Assembly (NCBI GenBank): GCA_034096865.1
Contig: JAWQFJ010012196.1
Span: 37,501 to 47,500, forward strand
Source of the DNA: Theodoxus fluviatilis
Taxonomy: Eukaryota; Mollusca; Gastropoda; Cycloneritida; Neritidae
Length of the DNA: 10,000 nt
Direction: 5' to 3'
Part shown: positions 1 through 7,540 of the stretch, one piece after another
Layout: the number at the start of each line of letters is the position of its first letter
How positions within the stretch are numbered: position 1 is the stretch's first letter
Translations under genes and position numbers: made by a program
Notes under the pieces: model-generated
Databases searched by the model: none
Seen by the model: the letters and a program-made list of their open reading frames with translations, nothing else
What the model was told of the DNA's origin: nothing

Positions 1-500
1 CACGTCTTGAGGCTTCCTCTGAAATTCTTCTGCTTTGGCTCCTGACGCAACGCCTCTGGCAGTTGATTCCATAGGACTGGTGCAGCAGAACGGAAAGCTC
101 GATCCCCCGACGAAGACCTTGTCGGTGGCACCCTGAGGAGATGAGAAGCACCAGACCTCAGATTTTTAGGGGGGCAGTGTCGGGAGAGCAGCTGCTGCAG
201 GTACAATGGGGCAGTAGGAATGGTCTGGCAGCACTCGAAGGTTTTAGTGAGGATCTTGAAGGCTATGCGCTGCCTAACAGGAAGCCAGTGAAGTTTGTGG
301 AGCAGTGGTGTCATTCGACAGTCCTTCCTGCCTCCAAGGATGAGGCGCGCTGCTCTGTTCTGGATGACCTGGAGTCGATCCAGGTGTTTTGATGGAATGC
401 CGTACAATACAGCATTCCCGTAGTCAAGCCTGGATAGGACCAGACTGGTGACAAGAGTCTTGATGACAGGCTGCGTCAGGTATTTCCTAATCTTGCTGAT
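1..500 (-). mobile_element. CR1/L2-type LINE, ORF2 C-terminal fragment (end of reverse transcriptase)
   Basis: The complementary strand is open for 166 codons (500 down to 3) with no stop or frameshift, and runs off the left edge. The protein matches the conserved C-terminal part of ORF2 in CR1/L2/Rex-like non-LTR retrotransposons. In order it shows an IRKYLT-like start (residues 4-9), SRLDYGNAVLYGIP (23-36, usually SRLDYCNSLLYGLP), LDRLQVIQNRAARLI (40-54), HWLPVRQRIAFKIL (71-84, bases about 249-290), and GDRAFRSAAPVLWNQLP (132-148, bases about 57-107). This is the segment after the catalytic reverse transcriptase motifs, so the YxDD palm and the endonuclease are absent. ORF2 would provide target-primed reverse transcription. 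At its 5' side the element ends at the GT/CA microsatellite at 501, and no further LINE sequence is seen beyond it, so it is probably 5'-truncated there. The stop codon and 3' tail lie outside the window. Assignment to the CR1/L2 group is firm; the exact clade is not. Confidence 0.9.
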
Positions 501-515
501 GTGTGTGTGTGTGTG

Positions 516-528
516 TTTCGTGTTGCGT

Positions 529-571
<43 letters not shown>

Positions 572-690
572 TGTGTGTGTTTGTGTGTCTGTCTGTGTTG
601 GTGTGTGTCTGTCTGAGTTTGTGTGTATCTGACTCAGTGTGTGTGTCTGTATATGTCTGTGTGTATGTCATTGTGTGTGTGTGTGTACGT
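516..690. repeat. Duplicated microsatellite segment, copy 1
   Basis: Begins with the non-repetitive anchor TTTCGTGTTGCGTAC (516-530), then (GT)19. A distinctive series follows: GTTTGTGTGT, GTCTGTCTGTGTTGG, CTGACTCAG (629-637), TATATGTCTG and GTATGTCATTG. The same ordered series recurs at about 980-1170. Confidence 0.9.
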
Positions 691-746
691 GTGTGTGTGT
701 ATCTGTCTGTGTGTATATTTCTGTGTGTATCTGTCCATGTGAATCT

Positions 747-816
<70 letters not shown>

Positions 817-979
817 CCGTGTGTGTCTGCGTGTGTATGTGTGCGCGTGTGCGTGTGTGCGTCTGTGTGAGTGTGTGTCTGTTTGTGTGTATGTGTGTGT
901 ATGTGCGTGTGTGTGTCTGTGTGTGTGTATCTGAGTGTGTGTGTGTGTGTTTGTGTGTACATCTGTGTGTGTGTGTGTG

Positions 980-992
980 TTTCGTGTTGCGT

Positions 993-1053
<61 letters not shown>

Positions 1054-1170
1054 TGTGTGTGTTTGTGTGTCTGTCTGTGTTGGTGTGTGTCTGTCTGAGT
1101 TTGTGTGTGTCTGACTCAGTGTGTGTGTCTGTATATGTCTGTGTGTATGTCATTGTGTGTGTGTGTGTGT
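980..1170. repeat. Duplicated microsatellite segment, copy 2
   Basis: The same anchor recurs at 980-994 and the same variant series follows. CTGACTCAG is at 1111-1119. The offset between copies grows from 464 to 482 bp because the (GT)n run is 18 bp longer here (995-1050, against 531-568). Outside that run the copies look nearly identical; one difference is GTGTGTAT versus GTGTGTGT just before CTGACTCAG. This points to a recent segmental duplication followed by slippage. Confidence 0.9.
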
Positions 1171-1178
1171 GTGAGTGT

Positions 1179-1192
1179 GCGCGCGCGCGCGC
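1179..1192. repeat. (GC)7 tract at the end of the GT array
   Basis: Seven GC dinucleotides directly follow GTGAGTGT. Alternating GC next to long alternating GT is the classic composition for left-handed Z-DNA. Any functional role is inference. Confidence 0.9.
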
Positions 1193-2133
1193 TTTCAGCC
1201 TTGAGCTACTTACCTTGCAGTCGTGAAAATGTTTGTGCACACGTCCATGGGTACTTCAAAAACGACAGAGTGAAATTTAACGACACTGGGTGTGTTTACT
1301 GACTGAAACGATTGACTTTTGACTGTGAGATCGATGGCCTGTCACAGGATGTACAGTGGGAGCTCATTCATCAAAATCAAACCACTGTGTAGGTGTACAT
1401 GTAAATGACACACGAACATCAGTCTGGTGTCTAGCTGTCTAGCTGTCTAGCTGTCTAGCTGTCGCATCGTTTACACTGAAATAAAGAAGAAATCGTGCTG
1501 AGTCTGCTTAGATGGTGAATTTAGTACAGAGCATATTCAGTAAGATATTCTACGAATAATGTTTCCGTGTTCGTCCGGAAAATCTGACAAAATATCAGTT
1601 ACTATGCAATGAAATTTCTATAAAATCATGTAACGAGGTTTACATTTCGTAATCTGGGTGAGATCGCATCCTAAACGGTATCAAACGTTATTCTATTTCT
1701 TTATACAGCGCTCTGGGTGACTGGAAAAGAATGTTTTAGGGCAAGTTGGAGAACATTAAATTTGCTTCATAATAATTGATTGTGGCATTTCTGGTTATTG
1801 ATCCTTAATCATGTCGTGGGGACGGAGGAAACCAAAATCACTGACTTGAATCAGAGCTGTTTGTTCGTATAAATAACGTCGCGTGTCAAGGTTCAAAAGA
1901 ACTGGTAAAGTTTCCACAAAAATGTCAAGCCATAAATAACATCCTGAACTTTTTTTCCCGTTAACTTCTAGACATTGACACCATGCTGGCATGTACCCGT
2001 GATTGACATGCGTCTTAAAGTGTCTTTATATACGATTCTTGTTGTTCCTATTTGTCTGTGTACATTTTGCAAACACTTTCTGTGGTCATGCATTTCCAAA
2101 AAGATGACATGCTTAGAGAAGAAACTTGTGGGG
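1193..2133. other. Non-coding AT-rich stretch, no gene recognised
   Basis: All frames are closed at short intervals and no protein family is recognised. The only structured items are the 8-bp tandem repeat at 1429-1463 and a nearby AATAAA at 1480-1485, which has no supporting transcript context. On the minus strand CAAG|GTAAGT at about 1210-1219 fits a 5' splice site well, but no exon can be attached to it. Confidence 0.6.
1429..1463. repeat. Short tandem repeat (GTCTAGCT)4
   Basis: Four perfect 8-bp units (1429-1460) plus a partial GTC. Each unit contains the tetranucleotide palindromes CTAG and AGCT. It looks like an ordinary short tandem repeat, probably polymorphic. Confidence 0.95.
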
Positions 2134-2173
2134 GTTTGTTGGTTTGTTTGTTGATTGTTTGTTTGTTTGTTTA
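2134..2173. repeat. (GTTT)n / (AAAC)n microsatellite
   Basis: An imperfect run of GTTT units interrupted by TTGGTTT and TTGATT. On the minus strand it reads as an (AAAC)n tract, a form sometimes left by retroposon tails, but no SINE body with A and B boxes is recognisable next to it. Confidence 0.85.
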
Positions 2174-2179
2174 TTTTTA

Positions 2180-2870
2180 GTGTAGATTTTTTCAATCATG
2201 TTTCATTCACAATGTCATCGAGGGGAGGGAGGGAGCAGTCGTCACCTCATATTATTTCTTGTAAGCGCAGCATCAGTAGCATTTATTGCAATGGAGTGTG
2301 TTGAAAACGCACATGCAACAAGGTATTCGTGAGAGTTCACATGGTTTGTAACGTCAGTCATTATGGGATTAATGTTCAGAAAAGAAATTCTTTAAAATAA
2401 GATGGAATAAAAATTAGGAAGGTAATGTTTAAGACTTTAAGAGTTTATGATGATTATTTTGCATAGGCCAAGGAGAAGACTGTCATGATGGCATCTGTTT
2501 CTGACCGCGATTGAAAAAAAAATTGTTCAAATTCTTTCTTGCTTTTTTGGTGATATAATTCTACTATGGCCACAAAACTACTTACGACAACAATACTGGT
2601 AGAGGAAAACAACGAACTCAGCATACTAGAAAACTAAACTTTTTCTCCATATACTGATATATTTCAAAGACTAGTGTCGCGTCCAATTCGAGTCTTTCGA
2701 CAAGTCAAACTTGTTTTGTCAGCGACGAGCATGCATCCCATCAATAGCTCCCAATAAATGATTTTAAAATTTTCAAAATTAATAAAAACACTAGATGTTT
2801 CGCTGGGCTTGTTCGTCATTAGTATTAGCGAAGTCTTGGTCAAAACTCGTACCGAATATTTCCAGACCAG
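2180..2870. other. Non-coding AT-rich stretch, no gene recognised
   Basis: AT-rich DNA with frequent stops in all frames. The only notable item is a G-rich patch at about 2221-2235 with three G-runs, one short of a quadruplex motif. No gene, RNA or mobile element is recognised. Confidence 0.6.
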
Positions 2871-2973
2871 GCTGCAGTTCGGGCGTGGATCTTGCTCACG
2901 CGGAGGAGCACCGCTCCATCTCTGCCACTGCCAGGGTTGCCTTGTCTGGTCTCCGAAGGCGACATTCCCAGCC

Positions 2974-2983
2974 AACCAATCAG
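2974..2983 (+). promoter_or_regulatory. Consensus CCAAT box (NF-Y type)
   Basis: AACCAATCAG matches the NF-Y consensus RRCCAATSRG at every position. It lies inside a locally GC- and CpG-richer patch (about 2870-3130), which is where such boxes usually occur. No transcription start can be placed, so a promoter role is inference. Confidence 0.4.
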
Positions 2984-3027
2984 CGTTCCTCCTGCTCGAC
3001 AGACCAGGGGCTGGAGGCCAGCAGAAG

Positions 3028-3045
3028 CCAGAGTGAAGACTCTGG
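3028..3045. other. Small perfect hairpin
   Basis: CCAGAG (3028-3033) and CTCTGG (3040-3045) are perfect inverted arms around a 6-nt spacer. In RNA the stem extends by a G-U and an A-U pair outward. It sits within the CpG-richer patch and its function is unknown. Confidence 0.6.
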
Positions 3046-3198
3046 TTACAGAAGGAAGGGATTTAGCTCCTTCCTCCTTCCTGGTCACGGCTACGGCGTC
3101 GTTGATCTTCGGAAACGCGTGAACGCATAAGCTGGTTGGTCAGCAACGTTGTAGTTTGGCAAGAGTGTCCACCATTTACCTTGGTCTTCGGTTAGACA

Positions 3199-3206
3199 TG
3201 ACGTCA
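3199..3206. promoter_or_regulatory. Full palindromic CRE (TGACGTCA)
   Basis: TGACGTCA is the full consensus site for CREB/ATF bZIP factors. It lies about 215 bp downstream of the CCAAT box. A second copy occurs at 4709-4716, and both are followed by GTG. An exact 8-mer is rare by chance, but occupancy cannot be seen from sequence. Confidence 0.4.
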
Positions 3207-3537
3207 GTGTTGCGTTCTCCTTTTTTCTTCTGCTCGGTAACTGGTCGATTATTTCGTTATAATCACAGAGTTTTAGAGAGCAGTGTTGTCCTCCACTAGA
3301 TTATTTTGTCCGTTTGTCTATTAGAAGTTTCGGGAGAATGAAGGTGGGGTCAAGATAAAAGCTCAGTGATTACTTGCGATGGTCTGTCGGCAAACACTGG
3401 TTAACAGTGCGAAAGGTCAAACATGTCATTGCTTGTAAATTTTACGAGGCCATTATTACAAAAACATATTGTGTACTATTTGATTTCAAGTGTTATCATG
3501 GCTTGTACTGCGCGTTAAAATTACACGGTGTCCTCCA

Positions 3538-3556
3538 ACATGCGCACACGTGCGCG
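3538..3556. other. Alternating purine-pyrimidine stretch (Z-DNA-prone)
   Basis: Nineteen bases alternate strictly between purine and pyrimidine (ACATGCGCACACGTGCGCG). They include inverted arms GCGCAC and GTGCGC. The stretch ends exactly where the polypurine tract begins. Confidence 0.75.
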
Positions 3557-3925
<369 letters not shown>

Positions 3926-4110
3926 GATGGATAGCGTTTTACGGCCTATCAGCCTGTGTAGGCTATGTAAGGCCATTAAGCACGATATTTCACTAGAAGA
4001 GTTTAGAGTATACACAAATCAAGTCACCATGTCCCTAGTCATTTGCCTGCTACGAATCGCGTAGGGGGACGCGGTGGGTCAGTTCTTCCCCCCAAACCAC
4101 AGGGGGCGAG

Positions 4111-4111
<1 letters not shown>
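3926..4111. other. Unique block flanked by GA microsatellites
   Basis: Non-repetitive sequence with GA repeats on both sides. It contains the nested hairpin at 3943-3974 and a second small hairpin, CGCGT (4058-4062) with ACGCG (4069-4073) around AGGGGG. The GA-rich flanks and internal structure could mean a short interspersed element that brought or seeded the microsatellites. No Pol III boxes, terminal inverted repeats or target duplication are evident. Confidence 0.4.
3943..3974. other. Nested inverted repeat between GA tracts
   Basis: Outer arms GGCCT (3943-3947) and AGGCC (3970-3974) enclose inner arms AGCCT (3951-3955) and AGGCT (3960-3964) around GTGT. The result is a ten-pair stem with a small asymmetric internal loop. 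It lies at the start of the 186-bp unique block between the two GA tracts, just after (GGAT)3. Confidence 0.65.
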
Positions 4112-4161
<50 letters not shown>

Positions 4162-4321
4162 AAGAGAGAGAAAGAAACAGAGAAAGAAACAGAGAGAGAT
4201 ACAGAGAGAGAAATAGAGAAAAATGAACAGAAAAAAACAGAGAAACAGAGAAAGAAAGAAAAACAGAGAAAGAGATAAACACAGAAACAGAGAGAAAGAT
4301 AAAGAGAGCGAGCGAGCGAGA

Positions 4322-4377
<56 letters not shown>
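4112..4377. repeat. Second GA-rich microsatellite, degenerate centre
   Basis: Pure (GA)n at about 4113-4151 and again at about 4328-4377. Between them lies a degenerate purine-rich centre of AGAAAC, AGAT and AAAGAAAG variants, plus (GAGC)3 near 4308-4320. The pure ends and diverged centre suggest an old array with fresh expansion at its edges. Confidence 0.95.
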
Positions 4378-4381
<4 letters not shown>

Positions 4382-4479
4382 GGGCAAGTATGCAACACTC
4401 ATACATTCTTCACTTTGCCCTGCGTACAATAACGCACACAGAGGTCAATCCTGTCTGCAACAAGAACACACACTCCGAG

Positions 4480-4489
4480 CCCCGCCCCC
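4480..4489 (-). promoter_or_regulatory. GC box (Sp1/KLF type)
   Basis: CCCCGCCCCC on the + strand reads GGGGGCGGGG on the minus strand, a perfect Sp1/KLF-type GC box. It lies upstream of a CRE and a CpG-dense block, which together look promoter-like. No start site is defined. Confidence 0.4.
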
Positions 4490-4708
4490 GTGACTGCAGG
4501 CGCAAGAGAGTTGCATGGCATTCAAACTATTTTCAATTCTGAAAGGAAAGCTACAGTTTCGAGTTCAACGTCTAGCTTTCACAACTCGTCATTTCAGTGT
4601 TGACAACTATACAGCGATCAACTGGAAGCCTGGGTCGAAAAGTGCACTTTTATCTTCAATGACCGCACAGGTTCGGCAATAACCTTCGTGGGAGTGGAAT
4701 TTTGATCT

Positions 4709-4716
4709 TGACGTCA
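4709..4716. promoter_or_regulatory. Full palindromic CRE (TGACGTCA)
   Basis: The second full CREB/ATF consensus site in the window, about 220 bp after the GC box and immediately before the hairpin and CpG-dense region. The combination supports a candidate promoter for a + strand transcript, but no TATA box or initiator stands out. Confidence 0.4.
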
Positions 4717-4749
4717 GTGAGATTGCTTTCGTTGTGCCACAGTAAAAGC

Positions 4750-4781
4750 CTGCACCGACAGACCCGAAAAGGTCGGTGCAG
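4750..4781. other. Perfect 10-bp stem-loop
   Basis: CTGCACCGAC (4750-4759) is perfectly complementary to GTCGGTGCAG (4772-4781), with a 12-nt loop. The GC-rich stem would be stable in RNA. The right arm overlaps the second copy of the direct repeat AGTGGAATTTT (4693-4703 and 4780-4790). Function is unknown. Confidence 0.75.
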
Positions 4782-5522
4782 TGGAATTTTCACTGCTTAG
4801 ACGTGGGAGTGTTTGGGAAGAATGCGTTGCGCATGGCAACGCTCCTGTAAACAAGCACACCTACCAGAGACTGCTATCGACGGAACGATCCACGGGGAAC
4901 TCCATGACCCCTGTTCCAGCACCTTCAGGCCGCGTACGCAGACTCACAAGCGCTGCACAGGGTGTTCATCTGTAAATGCTGCGCCTCTTTTCAAGACGCA
5001 GTGTGCCCTGACACAAGGTGCTGGCTTTTCTTGTGGCAAGAGGACTTGTAAGACGGCAAGTTCGAGTTGGGGTCGCTCTTAGTTTCTGGTTTTCACGTCC
5101 ACCCACTCGTGAAGAGACCGCACCATTCAGGAGAGCGGCGCCACTTTGCCATCGGCGCCATTTCCAAACGCGGGCGACTTGACAGCGAGGGGCAGAAGTT
5201 GCGCATTATTCTGGAGGGGCGGAAATTATCCGTGCTTTCTAATTGCCGGGACCGCACGGCCGACTTGGGTTGAGCGAGGCTGGGTAATTGGGCTTGAATC
5301 AAGGTGCGTGCTACGCACAGGTGAGCTCTGCATGCGTCCTCAGAGATGGGCCGAGCGGGGCAGGTAAAAACTGTAATGCTCTTTACCTGCAACTGTGGGA
5401 ATGCATCCCTTGTGTACATGGCAAGGACACCTTGTGAAGCTTAGGCCGAGATATTTCGTACCGACAGTGCTTCGTGTTTAGAGTAGCTTTGTATTTTCTT
5501 TCGTTAAATAATATATTTTAAA

Positions 5523-5580
5523 AGTCAAAGAAAAAACTAAAAAGTCGCCAATTGGTGTCCCGTCATTTTTTTCTTTGACT
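5523..5580. other. Inverted repeat, 14-bp perfect arms
   Basis: AGTCAAAGAAAAAA (5523-5536) is the exact reverse complement of 5567-5580, with a 30-nt spacer containing the palindrome CCAATTGG (5548-5555). It lies in strongly AT-rich DNA just past the CpG-dense block. It could be a remnant of a small inverted-repeat transposon or an AT-rich hairpin. No target-site duplication was identified. Confidence 0.7.
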
Positions 5581-6940
5581 GAAAAATTATAAATATTGCA
5601 CCACTAAAAAGAAAATCAAAACATTCGAGTGAGATAAATTTGCGCGCCCGCTAAATAAGTTGTGTATTATTCCATTAACCTTACGGTTTAAATGCAGTAG
5701 TCATGATAATCCTCAAAAGCACAACAGAAGTGTGGAACACACAGGAAAGAACAAAACGAGTTGCAGATTTAATATATTTGCGTCACATAAAGAATAATGT
5801 AGCAAAAGAGGAATAGATATTGCAGATGATTACTTACTTCAATAACTATTGAAGGGAATGCAGTTCAAACGTAATCTGATAGTGTTTTTGTATGGGCGAA
5901 ATGTTTTTAACGGTTTATTCGTTCACGACCTTGTTTTGTTGTGTTTGTTGTGGCTATTGCCATACATTTTATTATGGATTTTATTCTGTCATTAAAAATT
6001 CATGCAAGGGTGACATTATCTGGTTTAAAGTGGAGTTTAAGTTTTGACTGTTCATGCAATAACTTTTGAACGCCATGGCGGTCGTTTATGATCTTTTTGT
6101 TTCTCCTTTGATTAAAATAATCCTCAATAATAGTAATAATAATACCCATGAACAAACAAGAGGAGTAATAATCCGAGTTAATCTTCCCGTTGTTCTCAGT
6201 TATAGTAATGTCAAGCAATAAATGTGTATCTTTGTTGTGTACCAGCTGTACATGTATTTATTTTGCACATAAACAACCTGCGTAAACACTCAGCATTATT
6301 TATGTAGATGACAGCGAAGGCTAGATCGTGAGCTTTTCATTTTGTCGTGAAAATTAATACTGTGTCAGTGGGCTTGATGTTGTTACGTTTAGCAGCCTTT
6401 AACAAATCTCTCGTCATTCTTCACGGCCGTCAACTTTTTGCATTTTGGGGGGTTGATCTCTTTATTTGCCGCTGCACATGTCAGCATTTTTAACGGTGTG
6501 TGATGGCACGACAAGACTGACATCTGTGAATGATTGTAAAAACTAATTCCCTTGTTGTCAATACGTAATCTTAATTCCTGACTGTCATCGTCCAGGGAAA
6601 CTAATTCGATCATGATTTGAGTGAGCAATATCATTTTCTTACATGTATTGCTTAATGGTACGCATCTCTTATAATAACTGACCGTATTCGCCGATTATAT
6701 TATTTTCACTAACGACTTTAGCATAACGAATACGTTGTTCATCCAAATTATGGAAATTCAAGGTAACGTTACACTGGAAGTGGACATGGGCTTTACGCAA
6801 CACATACTCCAAAATGCAAGACAAAAAGCTACAAACAAGGGGTGAAATAAAATGAAAACATGTAAGCGTTTGCATTTGCAGTACTATAATATATGGTGTT
6901 TAAAATAATTATGGCAGAATATCCGTGTTGTCAATTTCCT
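5581..6940. other. AT-rich non-coding stretch
   Basis: AT-rich sequence with closely spaced stops on both strands and a small (AAT)n patch near 6125-6143. The open frames of 65-80 codons here have no recognisable domain and no coding-like composition. I see no gene, RNA or mobile element. Confidence 0.6.
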
Positions 6941-6953
6941 TGTGTCATTCACA

Positions 6954-7463
6954 ATGAAAAGAAAACGTAAAGGAGACAGGCAAAATAGTTACACCCGAGT
7001 TTATGTGGTGGGCAGAACGTACGTTGCTGCTTGCAACGGTTTAAAAAGTTTACCTTGCAATTTGTTGATAATTTTCAAATACTATAGTCAGCGTCAACCC
7101 TTATACGGTGAAAATGTTGTCACACGGGGAATGGGAGGGCTACTGGAAGATGAGCACTGGAAGGTATACGTTCTCACCTCCATGTTTTGCCATATATTCA
7201 TGTCGGTAATCAATGTTAAGCCTGCACCACGGTCCATCAAAGTCAGTCATACCTATGCACTTTCCAGACGCTTACTTCGCCTTTCCCTTCGGCACCAATT
7301 GCGTCATTCCCCTTTCCTTGATTTGAATCCATTATTCTTGCCTCGTCTCTCTTCCATCTCCCTCGCCTGCTGGCCTTTTCAGCGCTGCCTGCCATTTGAC
7401 ACTTCACCCCCACCGCTATTCCTTTTCACTACAACGTTACGACGTGATTTTTATAAACCATAG
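6954..7463 (+). CDS. Hypothetical 169-codon open frame, doubtful
   Basis: The longest non-repetitive ATG-initiated frame in the window. The ATG at 6954 has A at -3, an adequate context. The product begins MKRKRKGDRQ, a basic start that could act as a nuclear localisation signal. It contains KVYVLTSMFCHIFMSVI near the middle and ends in a proline-, leucine- and serine-rich tail encoded by pyrimidine-rich DNA (about 7260-7430). I recognise no domain. There is no promoter, no poly(A) signal close by and no clear splice context. One frame of this length by chance in 10 kb of six-frame sequence is not surprising. More likely spurious than real. Confidence 0.15.
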   Translation: MKRKRKGDRQNSYTRVYVVGRTYVAACNGLKSLPCNLLIIFKYYSQRQPLYGENVVTRGMGGLLEDEHWKVYVLTSMFCHIFMSVINVKPAPRSIKVSHTYALSRRLLRLSLRHQLRHSPFLDLNPLFLPRLSSISLACWPFQRCLPFDTSPPPLFLFTTTLRRDFYKP

Positions 7464-7540
7464 TGATTCAAACAACACTCGTACGTATATAATAGGGAAC
7501 AGGGTAAATTTACACCGTTTCAGATGCGAGTAGCTGGAAG

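Larger units (their letters stand above)
501..1192. repeat. Compound GT/CA microsatellite with internal duplication
   Basis: About 690 bp of almost pure TG dinucleotides on the + strand, with interspersed GTCT, GTAT and GTTT variants. Uninterrupted (GT)n runs lie at about 531-568, 753-815 and 995-1050. Valine/cysteine and threonine/histidine repeat frames run through it in every phase and are products of the repeat, not genes. The tract starts exactly where LINE homology stops and ends in an alternating GC tract at 1179-1192. Confidence 0.97.
4440..5380 (+). promoter_or_regulatory. Candidate CpG-rich promoter / first-exon region
   Basis: In order this region holds a GC box (4480), a CRE (4709), a stable hairpin (4750-4781), and then CpG-dense sequence, densest at about 5070-5380. 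By eye there are roughly 25 CpGs in about 290 bp there, close to expectation for its base composition, whereas the AT-rich flank from 5400 on has few. Three 5' splice-site-like motifs follow on the + strand: AAG|GTGCGT (GT at 5303), CACAG|GTGAGC (GT at 5321) and GGCAG|GTAAAA (GT at 5364). This is what a CpG-associated promoter with a first exon would look like. Short open frames here resemble no known protein, so a gene cannot be claimed. Confidence 0.3.

Noticed and set aside
141..392. + strand frame of 83 codons
   Set aside because: It lies antisense to the LINE ORF2 fragment, whose family match on the minus strand explains the region.
448..1240. Long open frames rich in Val/Cys or Thr/His on both strands
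   Set aside because: They are translations of the GT/CA microsatellite in each frame, with no domain or non-repeat content.
1480..1485. AATAAA as a poly(A) signal
   Set aside because: There is no upstream coding sequence or other transcript evidence, and the hexamer is frequent in AT-rich DNA.
2134..2173. (AAAC)n on the minus strand as the tail of a SINE
   Set aside because: No Pol III promoter boxes or target-site duplication could be found beside it.
2221..2235. G-quadruplex motif
   Set aside because: Only three runs of three or more Gs are present; a fourth is missing nearby.
5093..5419. Minus-strand frame of 108 codons across the CpG-dense block
   Set aside because: No family is recognised. 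Frames in CpG-rich DNA are longer by chance because stop codons are AT-rich, and the donor-like sites favour the + strand.
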